NCBI GenBank assembly: GCA_022661535.1
Contig: JAKULF010000001.1
Coordinates: 1,364,001 to 1,428,000, forward strand
Direction: 5' to 3'
Length of the DNA stretch: 64,000 bases
Origin: Eutypa lata
Taxonomy: Eukaryota; Ascomycota; Sordariomycetes; Xylariales; Diatrypaceae
In this document: piece by piece, positions 12,910 to 25,230 of the stretch
Layout: each line of letters starts with the position of its first letter
How positions within the stretch are numbered: position 1 is the first letter of the stretch
The notes under the pieces: generated by a model
Database searches by the model: none
Told to the model about the DNA's origin: nothing
Seen by the model: the letters and a program-made list of their open reading frames with translations, nothing else
Translations under genes and position numbers: made by a program

Positions 12910-15680
12910 TACTAGAGCCTATGGAAGTGGAGAAATGATGAAGCAACGAGAGACCCTTAATCAAAGGGTATCTATAGCTAGGACTATTCCAAGCAGTCGA
13001 ATTAAACGTATTACATCATGTGGCCCATTTGTCCTTATCACGCACTTGAGTCTGAGCTCTCACGGTTTTGTTAGCTTCAACGTAGCCCAGACATGTCGAA
13101 CACTGAAAGGAATGATGATCGAGATCTATCCTGCTATCTAGGCATGATCAATATCTAAAGGGCTGACTATCAGCGCCTTATAGAGAGTTATTTGGCCACT
13201 ACTGAATAGACTGTAGAAGCTAAGCAACTATGGATATAGATTACTGTAACGCTATACTCTCATGGACCTAACTCATTACCCTAAGCTTTTGGACCCTTAG
13301 ACAATGTCAAATAGAAACAAAGGGGACTACTGGCATGAAAGGAATGGCCTATATGTAGGTCTGAGTCTTCACCAAGTCAGACTAAGGCAGGCAGGTTGGC
13401 GTTGGTATATCTAAGCACTGTATGTATTAAGCTTTTAGTGCCTAGGCTGCTAGGTACCCTATTGCCTACCTACCTATTTACCTACTGCTCTGCTTAATCT
13501 AGTGCCTGGGGTCCTTACCCGGCGCTAAAGTGAGCCCAATGCAAGCTGGCAAGAAGATCAGTGGGTCAATCAATACTCTAAAGAGTGGGACTTGGGCGAA
13601 AAGCGCTGTAAATACACCAAATTAGGAGTTAAACTGGCTGACTGGCACGCTGGCAGGGACTCGAACAAGAATCGCATTGTTTGGAGATATGCATTTTTGT
13701 CATATTTGAATATGGGAAAATTCCTACTTGATCCCCGCATACCCCCCCCGCCCAATAAATCCAACAATGAATCTTGTTAGATAAAGTATGTACCTAGTAG
13801 ATATGTATGTACGTATGAATGTTGATTAAGATCTTCGACTGATATCAATCACACTGCACTGTCCGTCAGGGACGAAACTAACTAAAGGCAACTTACACAA
13901 ATATCCTCCTCCCTTATCCCTCACCCCCCCTGTAAGGAAATACTACGACAGTAAAGCGACACAAAATAAATCCAGGCTAGGATGCAGGTTCTACAACATG
14001 ATGTTCACATTGAAAGATAAGTAATTTCCGGCTTATACTTACGATTATATAAGCATGGGATGTAAGAAATCCGCCCAGTCTCCCTCCTACATACATGTAT
14101 GCAGGTATCCAGGCTCTCCAACTCTACCTAAATGCAGGCAGCCTAGACTGGACAAGACTTATCCGGGCCGACAATGAGAATCCATCTATCGGTCGAGGTC
14201 CCGGGACGTTTTCCGATGCTTCCATTAATGACAAACCATAACTACTTACCTAGAGCTACTAGGTAGTAGTTTGATGCTTGACTAAATAGGTAGAGCACCA
14301 AGTCTTTCAAATCAAACGAGAAAGCGATGCAATGAGCAATTAGACAGTATATGCAGCATCTAGAGCTAAGGCTAAACCTGCTTGCCAAGTGAACTGTCGA
14401 TGGCAATTGACAACCTACTAGTTTCACAGTTGACTTGCCGGCAACATCGTGCATACGGTATACCCCTATTGAACCTACCTACCTACATACTTATTACTTA
14501 GCAATTCAAACTATTCGACAGCGGCTGGCTTGGACTCTTCAAGCATAGCATCTCGAATCCCCTGGTTTTGATCAACGTCTAGCCTCTAACCTTAGCCTCT
14601 AGCCTCTTCTCTTTAATGGTTGATCCTCCCCCAGATTTGGCATTGTCTCATGAGCGCGTAGCCCACCATGCGCGACTCGATATAGAGCTACATTCCATCC
14701 ATACTGTAGACATCATACTGTGAAGATTCCTCTCTATCCCCTCCCATTAGAGCCGACTAGCGCGATTTTGCTAAGCGCGCTTGTCTCGTAACCTCGTCCC
14801 TCAGGTGAGGTGTGAACACTTAACTATCATCAGCTCATGAAAGAAACGTTTGCTTCTTCCAGGTTTGGTCTCGACCTGTCACCTGATGGTCGAGACTTGC
14901 TTGCTACGCCTCTCCCAGAAATCGTGTGGGCTCGTACAGTTAGCGCGCTCTCTAGTTAATTATCTCTCTCTCATTCTCTCACTCTCTCGTTTTTCTAAAT
15001 TTACTACTTGTCGACCCCGCTCTGTAGACTATTGTTAACTCGAGATGCTTGATGCTTCTCCCCCCAGTCATGCATGTTGGTTCTTATTTACAAATTGCAG
15101 GGATTTTAGGTTGTTAGCTTACCACTCTCCCGGACCCTTCATAACTGGACTGCTTCCTTGACCACTCACTAGGATCAGCGGTCATAGCACCATAGGACAG
15201 CCATAATTAACAAAATGCGAGTGATTGTCTAGACTGGACACCACCACCTTTCCTTGATGCTAGTTAGACTAGGCTGGTTGGGCTGGAAGTGGTGGTGGCT
15301 TGAAGACAACGGTCCTCCTCAGGGGCCCACAGTGTAGGTAGTACCAAAGTATACCAAGCAAATGAAATGTTCATTAAGCCACCCTCGATTCATGAATAAC
15401 ATTCCTACGGTAGGGTCATCTACTCGAACCCCTGCAGGCCGAATCTAAGTATATTGGCCGTACTAGTCCCGCTCTATGTTTGGATCAGAGCTCAGGGCAG
15501 AAGGGATATCTCCTGTTTTATTCCGAACATGGCCATTTGCCCTCCTGTATATCTATTGAATATTCCCTCATTCCATATTCCCATCCATCATACCTTCCCC
15601 TTCCTTACAATACTAGCTAATATCGAGTTCCAACATCTCTACTCGCTACTTGGCACGACACTTCCCCTCTAGGTGTAACA
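12910..15680. other. Gene-poor region upstream of the C2H2 regulator
   Basis: A 2.8-kb stretch without a supportable gene. It is rich in TACCTA/TAGGTA units (notably 13441-13500 and 14240-14290). The last few hundred bases are CT-rich and probably form the promoter and 5' leader of the C2H2 gene at 15681. Confidence 0.55.
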
Positions 15681-16775
15681 ATGGAACCTCATATCGACTT
15701 CGACGAGGACTACCACTTTGCTAGTCAGTTGGTATCCTGCGCTTCTTCTGCTGGCAGCTTTTCCACCGCAAGCACTTCTAGTGGTCCTCACACCCCGATA
15801 TCTGGCCGCTCAACTCCACAGCGTCGAACGTTGTCGATGGAGCATGATTCCCTGACAAGTCCTCCTCGGTTGGGGTATGAGCTAGCCACGCCTAACTCGG
15901 CACTCACTAGCTACTTTCCCTCGGATATGAAGAACGACTTCCATCCGCTTGTTGAGTATGATCTCTCAACCACGCCATGCCGGAAGGGCAGCATACCAGC
16001 ACAGGCAATGGAATTCGATTACGCCCAGATGTTCAACTCTGTGCCACCACACAACCAGGCCATGGAGCCCGTTAACTCCGATGTACTTGGAAACCTGCAC
16101 TACACACACCACATTCTAGCGTCACCTTTTGCCCCAGCGTCAAATATGTGCTCAAACCAGGCAGAATGCGACGCGTCTTCGGTTTGGTGCGCCCCCGAGG
16201 ACTCCATGAACTACTTTGCCAGCTTAGAAAGACATGACCCTGCTTCACTGCTATCTAACAGGAGTCTGGGCATCAACGATAAGCGCAGGGTTTATGTGGA
16301 TGAATCCCAGCACAAAAGCGAGGCGCTTCATCGAGCCCAGCGTCTTCAAAGAGTCCACCAGAAGCGAATCAAGAGGGAAGAGAACACAGTCTATCCGCGG
16401 ATCATCAAGTCAGGCACGCATAAGTGCCCCTACCGGGAATGTATCAACAGAAACGCATTCAAGCGAAGTGAACATCTGAAGAGACATATCGATACGTAAG
16501 TAACCTTCAATATTTACTTCCCGCGTGTAATGCTAACAAAGAACAGGCACCACAACCCGCAATTCACACATTGCCCATTTTGTGAAAGACAATTCAACCG
16601 TAAGGACAACTGGCTACAGCACATTAGACTGCACACACAGCGAGATCGCCCGGTTAAGCGGACCAGCTATCATCCAGGGGCTCAAGCCCTCTGGGATGAG
16701 GAGAAGAGGAAAAACAAGAGTAAGAGCCAGACCAAGAGGAAGAGAGTCCTCAAGAGCGAAGAAGACGATGACTAG
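15681..16775 (+). CDS. C2H2 zinc-finger transcription factor, BrlA-like
   Basis: Predicted 347-aa nuclear DNA-binding protein. Exons are 15681-16495 and 16547-16775; the 51-nt intron (GTAAGT...GAACAG, branch GCTAAC) falls in the linker of the first finger, phase 2. The N-terminal 230 residues are Ser/Thr/Pro-rich and lack other domains. Two C-terminal fingers follow. Finger 1 is CPYREC...HLKRH from about residue 249, with two extra residues compared with BrlA of Aspergillus. Finger 2 is CPFCERQFNRKDNWLQHIRLH, a regular C-x2-C-x12-H-x3-H. A basic tail (KRKNKSKSQTKRKRV) ends in acidic residues. The finger pair plus basic tail resembles BrlA, the central conidiation activator of Aspergillus, but orthology is not shown. 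The long empty upstream region would suit a developmentally regulated gene. Start: first ATG of the open frame, after a CT-rich leader. Confidence 0.82.
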
Positions 16776-18633
16776 GAAAACCCCGATCTCTACGGTCTAC
16801 AGGCATACTACGAGCGGAGGTTGGTGGCGTTGTCACGGGCATTCCAATGGCTTGGTTATCAGACCAGCAGAGAGATAGATACTCTTGGCGGCTGGTGTAT
16901 ACATATGGTTACATGGAGTTGGGACGCTTTTCTATCTACTTTGAACACGGGTGGCAGATTGCTTACATCGGGCGTTGGAGGCACGGGTTCTGGCCGAAGG
17001 TTCTTATGTGTGGCTCTCTGATTTTATTTTATTTTTTGGTCCTGTATAACTTACCCAGGAATAAGACTGGGTTGGGAGGAACTGGTTGTGTTGTAGGATA
17101 AACAGACACAGAGGGTGGACAATTTTCTTTCCTTTTTATTTTTTTTTCCTTTTGGGTGGTCTGGCGAAAAAGAAAATCGATCTTGTACGATCATCTTGGC
17201 AATCTACGAACACACACTTTGGCGGTGAATACCCTTGTTGCAACGTTGGGTGTTGTTTGCTTTGCTCGAAAAGTTAAAGGGGGGGGGGGGTTCGAGAGTC
17301 CCGAGTGTTACTACCACGTTCAATACATTATTCACTACCTACCTACACGCGACTTGCAGGGCCGTGAAGAATGGAAATCACGTATCTTGCATTCCACGCA
17401 CACACACACCGCACACTCCTGTGTGGCAAAGTGTCTTAGAAACTTTCCTGTTGACGTATGCACGGCCTTCCCAGTGATATCCGCCGAGACAGCCCCCCTC
17501 CCAGCCAAAGCGTCGGTTAGTTTTTTGACTGCTGTCCTGGGCCGGACGCAGCTATTCCTGTGCCACTGTAGACAGCCTTAAAAGGCTACCCCAGTGTAGC
17601 AAACTGCATGGGGGGGAGATACCATAGGCCAAGATCCGGTCGTCCAAGTTGTTTCCATAACACCGGTGCCGCTACTGCAGAGTGAGTACCCAGATTCGGC
17701 GGTAGACCCTTAGGCGCTGCACCAATCTCCGTGGACTGCCTCAACGGGATTTATGGGGAGGTTTTTTTGAGAGCATACATAATACGACGTAGGTATCCAC
17801 ATTGTCTATCTCGGGTTGGGCTGAGCACCGTATATCAAAGGTTTTATTGGGTCGCGCAAATCGCATCTGTCTTATTGGACATCTCTCCTCCTACGTTTTT
17901 ACATAGCGAGATAAAAGCAACTACAAGCTTTGGACTTCCTGGCATCTAGGTGTTTCCCAGAAAAGAATGCTGCAAAGTACGATGACATCAGGAATGAACT
18001 AACTAGTCTACACACTTGTATTATCACAGTGACTTGCATGAGTGGTGTATGAGACAGACAGGACTGGTTGAAGAATAGCTACTATCAATTACGTATATGC
18101 CGTACCGAAAACTAGTTAACGAGACAATCAACTAAAAGGCATTTAACTACCGAATTACCTGATTACCCTCCAATCCCATGCATATCGATATAACTTGCGA
18201 GATAACTAACATTGTGTTGGCTTTCGATGAATTAATACCAGTCGATATCATAGTTTCTATTTTCTGTTATAGTCACCTATGCCTCTTTCGGTAAGCTACC
18301 CAGGTAGGTAAGCTGCACGAATCTTCCAACCCGACATCCGTAATTACATAGAAGCAACACGACAGATAGGCGGCACAGGCATATATGCCTTCCCCACATG
18401 ATACCACATAAAATAAAGGAAATGGGTGATAATCTATCCGGAAGGCTGAAAGTCTGACCAGCAAGTAACGGCCCGGTGGCGTGCCGACCGCCTCTGTCAT
18501 TCTCTGTCCATTTCGCGGACCGAGACCTTGGTTTTTTTGGGGGCCACATTTCGATCTCTCACGGGACCTAACAGTCATGCATGATGCTACTGCCGTAAAC
18601 GGCCTCCACATCGCAACTATAACAACCTTAAGG

Positions 18634-18638
<5 letters not shown>

Positions 18639-18664
<26 letters not shown>
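18639..18664. repeat. (GT)13 microsatellite
   Basis: A perfect GT dinucleotide run of about 26 bases in noncoding sequence. Confidence 0.95.
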
Positions 18665-21254
18665 TGCGCCGTTAATAGTCAGCATATATACACGTGTTTG
18701 CGTTATTTTTTCTGCCCGCAGGTTGCAGCTAACAGCATAAGCGCATCTAACCTTAGGTACTGAGTGATCTGCCTACTCAGCAGAAGGCGGTGGGAGGTGC
18801 AGCGCTTGGCGCGCATCCTGACGAGCCCGGCAGCCTGGGTTCAGCCTTGGGGTCCGAATCGAGTAATTTCGTTGTGTCCCACAGTTCCATCTTAATACCA
18901 GGTCTAAGTTGGGTGGCTTATCAGATTAACTCTTTTTTGTGTGCGTGTGTTGTGCTCAGCTAGGTATCCTATGCTGCATTATCAGATTCACTGGTTAATA
19001 AAATAAAATAAAACGGTGTCCGCAAAACAAGACCTTGGGGTAGGGGGCTTGAAACAAGGAGAGCCTCGCTGGAACTCATATAAAGTACTGAGATCAACTG
19101 ACGCCCCCCACATAGTCCTCATTTCATGGCGAGTCTTCTGACCCCGAGTCCGTTCCGGTCCCTTGGGCCTGGTTGTCTATAAGCTAACACTGCTCAACTT
19201 CGGATATTCGGAGTGGATATTTAATATAGGACCGAGCACTTGTAACCACGTTACCCATGGTTGCTATCTCTCATATCCGTAGTTATCTGCAGGTGCTCAA
19301 ACATCTCTATCGTCATTCACTCTTCACTTGATCCTGCTTCATCTAAAGACTCGATCGGTTTTCGGGATCGTATAGTCAATGACCCAAAGGTTCCTTGTCG
19401 TTTGCATAAGGGCCAGGCTTCCGGGCTTCAGATTGGCTCGGAACCCCCTCCGCCTACGGTTGGAAAGCGCTTACAAATACGGTTCACGTTGGCTAATCTA
19501 TACCATGTGGACGCTCAGTTGAACCTGTGTCACTCGAACCGCCTCCTCGGTACTGCAACACGTACGCCCAATCGTTTCTTATGTGTAGGTTCGAAAGGGA
19601 TTCACAACGGTGGTTTGTAATCCAGACCAGACGGTCTTGTTCTACAAGATTTGGATCGCCCGGATACCTTATAAGCCGACAACGATGGTGTTTGGGGAAC
19701 GGCAGTCCGTGTCGTGAACTTCATTTGACCGCCAGTACCAGTGCTTTGGTTGATACTATTCTAATTGCCAACACCGCTAAGTAACGGGATCAGCCACCAC
19801 TAAACAGAGCATAGCCACGAGACCTTGCAAGCATACGAGTACCGACTATCAGATATCACATTACATCTTCATTTATCTCTTACTCGGATGGAGTGCGCAA
19901 CCAACAGCCAGTCATGTTATCATTGAAGTAACTACTGTGAACAACCAAAAGCTGCACCCACGAGATAGGTCTCGAGAAAGCACGATGAGTCTCCTGCGGG
20001 ACTCGCTCGGTCCCGTGGTTTATAGTGCTCAACTGTGCGACTCATCATTCGATAAGCGCTTTTTTTTCTCATTGGTGATGGAAATCAGACAACGCGCATT
20101 GTGGCACAATATTTTGTATATCTCGGCATTGGCAAAGCTTATTTCGGCTACCATGGTTTTACACCTTCATATTATCCCCTCGTTTAATATCCATATCGTC
20201 TTTTCATGGGTTATTCTTCTAAATCGACCACAAGTCTTGACCAAATCATATATACTGGCACCATGATTGGCGGTTACATCCGCTACGGATGTTATCAGTG
20301 AATTATTAATTTGGATGCGAAGAGATATCACCTCGAAAATAATCTATTTTGAGGGGAAGTTGGAATTGCTCCCATCAACATACAACTCTCAGACTAGGTA
20401 CGGGTATGATAATGATATGCAAGAAACAGCGGGAAAGGGTGATGAACAAACATCTTGCATCTCCCGGAGACTCTCCACATCAGGTAGAAACCATGTTCGA
20501 TACATGAAACTACAATGTTGTAGTAAAATATAGCAATATATATCCTGCTTATGCACTGTTCTGGGAACATTTCTATACACTAGTTTGATTAATATAATCT
20601 TGTGACGCAAGTCAACTCATGAGTAATTAATAAGCACTTATCAATTAATACGTATGGTGATGAAGATAAAATCGGGAACGAGTAAATATTCAGTATTGTA
20701 TAGTTAGCTCTCTCAGAGGTACGAAGCCCCAAACCCAACGGCGGAGATGCGAATGTTACCGTTCGTGAACATCCGAACTGGCTCTCGACCATTCAGCTAG
20801 TTAGACCGGTTGCTAACTATTTAGAGACCGGAATAAGAGCGAATGCAGGTGTTTGCGACAATCCCGCCACAGCTTAAAGGACCCGTTTGATTCACCGAGT
20901 CGAGCATCCGCGGAGTTGATCCAACTTCGACTTGAGACTTTGCATCATAACTAATACCAGCGATATCAGATACATTTTTATTGCTAATGAAGTGATATAT
21001 ACCCGAACTCTATAAAGATTACCGGACCTATGTAAGACATATGATTGGAAGATATAGATGATCAAATGAGCATACATTGACATGTGATCGAGAGAAACAA
21101 GGAACTACCACATCATATGAAGTCGACGTCGTTGACTTTCTTGATGTTGCGTTGAGTAACCGTCTAGGTACAGCAGGTCTCTCTATAATTGAGTATGCCC
21201 GCCAAGCCTTAGTGGCATGCTAACTGTGGCGGTGCCTCCTCAGCCAGTGTCAAG

Positions 21255-21278
21255 CCAGTCAGCCAGTCAGCCAGTCAG
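21255..21278. repeat. Three tandem copies of CCAGTCAG
   Basis: An 8-bp unit is repeated three times exactly, about 245 bp upstream of the LRR gene start. Its flanks carry partial copies. Confidence 0.9.
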
Positions 21279-21521
21279 CCGGCGGGCTTTTGGCGGGCTG
21301 CTGCAGTTGTACAATACAATACAGTACAGCTGGAGGCAACTATGACATCAAAGCCATCACAAGCGGGTGGCAGTGAATGAATCCTTCTCTTAAACATGAA
21401 CAGGTAGTCAACTTGACTGATAATTACGACGGATGAAAACCATCGCCATGATTGTAATTTCATTTTCTTTGAGCGACTTCAGTCTCCTCTAATCAACATT
21501 CTGCCTCAATCATAATTAATC

Positions 21522-24018
21522 ATGGAGAATCTACCATCATACGAGGAGGCTGTCTCCAGGCCTGACTGGTTAGGCTTGGTCGCTCCTTTTGTTCCTTCCT
21601 CAAGCTGGAGACAATGTTGTCTAGTAAATCGGCGTTTTTATGATCAATTTGCGCCTCGTCTCTGGCAAGATCCATTAGTTATTGTGAGGGAACTTGGATT
21701 GGATCCGAATGATGGTAAGCGTGAATAGTACCTTAAGTACCCCCCTCCAATCCACCCACTCGGCCTACACGAGACATGGATGCATCAGGCCCGATGCTAA
21801 CCGCCAACATTTGCCCATAAACGAGCAGAGTATTGAGTAACAATATAAATTACTTTTAGATCTTATTTGGTACCGCCGTTTCATTTATAAGCATATGAAG
21901 TCCGTTCGATTTGAAACGCGGTCGCTTGTCCGCTCACTGGACTTCCGAGACTTTGCCCTGAGAGCTTCGGGCTTATACTCTACCGAAGCAAGTGAGCGGG
22001 CTATCTCGGAAAGCTTCAGGAATCTTCCCGAGATATTCCCAAACCTCATTTGCTTGCTGTTGGATGGGCACCCCGAGCTCGATCCAGGCTCGCTGTCGCG
22101 TACAAATTCTGAAGCTAGAGCACTGGCTTCTCTGCAGCTCTTTGATATTGCTCGCTGTCCTCAGGAGCTAACGTCTAAGTTGTTCACTTCGGCCTACTTC
22201 AGGGAACTCGTCTATCTAGATATGTCTTACGTCCCTGGATCTGTCAAATCCGCAGTGCTATCATCTCTCAACCCCCAGTATCTCCCAGAGCTCCGTGTCT
22301 TGAAAGTCCGTGGGCGCGAAGTAGATGATACGTCCGCAATAGAATTGTTTCGAAGTTTCGGCCGTCAGCTGTGGAGCCTTGATCTGAGTGATAATAAGCT
22401 CACGGATAGAATAGTTGATGACCTTGTTTCGTACTGCTTCTCGTCCTTGTCTTTCCATTCAGATGCAAATTTTCAAAAAGAAGGCAAGCTCGTGTTGCGA
22501 AGGAATATTGGAAGCCGCCCATATGGACCTTTCGAGTTTATCCAAGACTCGGACTATAGCTCAACTTTCACTCACCCTGAGAGGTACTTTGCGGATCCTC
22601 CAGTTTACTCTAGGAGAGCTGACCACGCAGAACTTCAAGAGTGGCAGACTGTTCGTGATGATGGCTTGGGCCGGATGAAAAAAGATGACGCAAGCGCGAT
22701 TAAACTAGAACTTCTAGGTGAAGCTCTGGCTACAACAGGCGATACCCCCTTACCTTTGCAGACAAAGGTTCGTTCTGGAGCCGGTGGTCTATCGCACCTT
22801 TATCTAAATAAGAACAGACTTACCTCTTCTGGGATTGGGAAACTGCTTCGTTCCTGTTTGGGTCGTTTGGAGCACCTCGAGTGTGATTTCTGCTTGCATA
22901 CCCCCCCTCTCTCCCAGACTGAACGCCACCGGAAGATCCCACACGTGATTGGGCTTATCGGCTCTGCACATCTTTTCCGACCTGTAATTTCATCTAACCT
23001 CCGGTCACTCCGTGTGCATCATTCTCTTGTTACACAGGTCCCGACATTGGTCGCTGAGGGGCTCGCCGTAGCCACGGCTAGACGGCTTGCAGAAAGCGCC
23101 TTCTACAGGAACATCTGTCGTGCATATCCACAGGCATTCGCACCAGACATGAACCCTCGGCTTAGATCACTAACGTTGACCGACATACCGGCTCGCTCGA
23201 TCGGGCCAATTGTCGAACAGTTGAAACGATTCCTCACTCTTTTGTCAGCTCAACAAAGAGGTATCCGCGATGCTCGGGTGGCCTTCGGAACTCATCGCCG
23301 AGCAATCCTAAGTGGTCTACAGCATCTCCGGCTTGAGTTGGAGCCTGTTTTCTCCGATGATATGATGGATTCTTCAATGGCTGGCGATGTTGACTTTGAC
23401 GCATTACTTGATCCTGGAAATGACAACTTCAGCAACGAAACATTGAGCTTCTTTGACGAGGAATCGGGGGGTATAACTTCACGGAACAAGGAGAGCGGCT
23501 TTCCGATCTACGGCTACTTTAGCAGTGAATTCAACAAGCCCGAGCTATACGCCGGGTTTAAAGCTGGCAGCCGTTTGGGGTCCTATCCATACCCTGGCCT
23601 TGAATCGGAATACTTGTATTGCCATGAATCGGATCTAGGTATATCCTCAAGTGACACCGTCCCTGTTTGGGTAGGCTCTGGGCAAGTCGGCCCCCACGCG
23701 GCGGTGAATGAGTACATGTGGAATTTGCAGGATCCGAGTCTCCGCACCAATATCGGACCAGCAACTCCGGACCATGTCGCGGCTGGGGTTCCGCCGTTCT
23801 CTTATATCTTCTATGGGGCATGGGACGCCATCGTGTTTCCGAAGAATCTTCCGTCCGCTCTGAAAACCGCAGCCTCTGCTCCCTTCCGTGATGTCGCGAC
23901 GGCTGTCAAAGAGTGTCGCCTAAAGACCAAGGGCACCTCCGAACATTGGGATGGGAAGATCGAACTCGTGCGGACTAATAGCGCCGCGCATTACCACTCT
24001 TCAGTTTATTGGCGTTAG
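21522..24018 (+). CDS. F-box-like / leucine-rich repeat protein
   Basis: Predicted 783-aa protein in two exons, 21522-21714 and 21860-24018, with a 145-nt intron (GTAAGC...TTTTAG) in phase 1 joining PND-DLIWYRRF. Residues about 13-60 resemble an F-box: PDWLGLVAPFVP, then SWRQCCLVNRRFYDQFAPRLW. In F-box proteins this motif binds Skp1 in an SCF ubiquitin ligase. Downstream are irregular leucine-rich repeats (LRSLRVHHS, LWSLDLSDNKL, LSHLYLNKNRL, LRSLTLTDI), the usual substrate-binding part. An acidic patch (about residue 555) and a Gly/Tyr-rich C-terminal domain with no recognised family follow. Target unknown. Start: first ATG, in MENLPSYEEAV. It is convergent with the GH12 gene, 202 bp between the stop codons. 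Confidence 0.85.
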
Positions 24019-24193
24019 GGATATCGTACTGGGATAGCGTTTCGATGTACTTTATATATAGATACCCTTACAAGTCATCAGAAGTATGTACAGTGTGAAA
24101 GGACAACCATATCGTCGCGAATCTGACGAAAGACGTTATCTGAATAAATCCAAAGCAGCAAGACTCCTGCTTTTCCCTACGTCAAGTACCCCT

Positions 24194-24214
24194 CATAGCA
24201 TAGCATAGCATAGC
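24194..24214. repeat. (CATAG)4 minisatellite
   Basis: Four tandem CATAG units lie just beyond the GH12 stop codon, in the short gap between two convergent genes. Confidence 0.9.
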
Positions 24215-24220
24215 TTGCAC

Positions 24221-25230
24221 CTAGTTAATCTCCAACGAGTACGCCGTAGTGGTGAAAGTGGCACCAGTCCCGACGAACGGCTCGGTGCCGGCCCCCGCGC
24301 TCAGCAGGAACTGCGAGTCGCGGGGGAAGCCCTGGCCGTCGGCCAGGTAGGCGACGAAGTCGGCGACGTCGCCGCTGAAGCTCGCGCTCGTCGCCCCGGC
24401 GTCCTGCGTCACGAAGCTGTACACCTCCATCTGCCCGTTGAGGCCGTAGTACAGGTCCCAGGTGGCGCCGGCGACCGCGGGCGTCGCGATCGTGCTGCCC
24501 GTCGACGAGATGGGGCCCGCTCCTCCCAGGGCCCCCAGCCAGATCATCACCTCGTACTCGGCGTCGCCCGTGGCCGAGGACGACGTGAAGAGGTCGTAGG
24601 CTACGTTCGCTACGATGGAGGTGCCGGTGTAGCTGGTGGTGGGAGGTGGGTTAGTTAGTTCTTCTCCTTCTTCTCCATTCCGTTACGCTCCGTTCTGTTC
24701 CCCTCCACCTCCCCTCTCTTTCTCTTATAAAAACAAGAAGATGGGTACAGATATGCGTTGGGGTATAGCGCTATATAAACAAGTAATGGAGGAGGAAGAG
24801 AAGAGATATGAAAGAATTAACAAGGGAAAGAAATGAAAAACTTCATCATCATCAATAAGAAAACTCACCTCCACGACCAGCTCGACGGAATGCTCGCCAC
24901 CTCCGACAGCGCCTTGGCGTCGGCCTGCCGCACCGCGTTCGCGTACGACTTGACGTTGTAGTCGCCGCCGGCCCAGGTCCACGCGGTCGACCAGGCGAGC
25001 GCGCCGCTCGCGTCCTCGACCGTCGTGCACTGCTCGCCCGAGTCGGCCGAGTCCTGCCCCCACAGGTTGTTGTACACGATGTACCCGGCCGTCTCTAGCG
25101 AGCCCCACTGGTCGCAGAAGGTCGTCGCGCGCTTCTCGACCGTGCGCGACGGTAAGGGTGAGGGTGAGGGTGAGGCTAGGGCTAGGCCCGTGGTTGTGAG
25201 GAGGAGGATGGTGGATCTGGTGGTCTTCAT
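24221..25230 (-). CDS. Secreted GH12 endoglucanase
   Basis: Predicted 257-aa glycoside hydrolase family 12 enzyme (endo-beta-1,4-glucanase or xyloglucanase), secreted for plant cell-wall breakdown. Exons are 25230-24869 and 24632-24221; the intron is long (236 nt, GTGAGT...CACCAG), phase 2, and joins SSWSW-SYTGTS. Residues 1-20 form a signal peptide and KR at 33-34 is a Kex2-type processing site. Conserved GH12 features are [33 protein letters not shown] and [14 protein letters not shown]. The expected catalytic nucleophile is Glu148 in EYEVMIWL, and the acid/base is Glu238 in GAGTEPF; both are present. No cellulose-binding module is attached. Third codon positions are strongly GC-rich, unlike the flanks. 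The upstream region holds motifs of the XlnR and CreA type. The exact substrate cannot be told from sequence. Confidence 0.93.

Larger units (their letters stand above)
16776..21521. other. Gene-poor region
   Basis: A 4.7-kb stretch with no supportable gene. It holds a poly-G run near 17279-17290, a GT dinucleotide repeat at 18639-18664, and an 8-bp tandem repeat at 21255-21278. The frame at 19261-19620 is open for 119 codons but shows no family signal or plausible splice partners. The start of this stretch is the 3' UTR of the C2H2 gene; the end is the promoter of the LRR gene. Confidence 0.55.

Noticed and set aside
13640..13680. Possible tRNA T-arm (GTTCGAGTCC on the minus strand)
   Set aside because: The flanking bases do not form a T stem and no D arm or anticodon arm could be folded upstream; the similar motif at 25805-25820 fails in the same way.
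17275..17300. GGTTCGAGAGTCCC near a poly-G run resembling a B box
   Set aside because: The stem closing pair is mismatched and no acceptor stem can be found.
19261..19620. Open frame of 119 codons in the 16.8-21.5 kb gap
   Set aside because: No recognisable family, no ATG at the frame start and no splice partners; treated as chance.
24215..24658. Plus-strand frame of 147 codons over the GH12 second exon
   Set aside because: Antisense shadow of a strongly supported GH12 exon.
25150..25190. GGGTGAG / GGGCTAG repeats suggestive of telomere-like sequence
   Set aside because: They encode the Pro/Ser-rich propeptide of the GH12 protein on the other strand, so coding constraint explains them.
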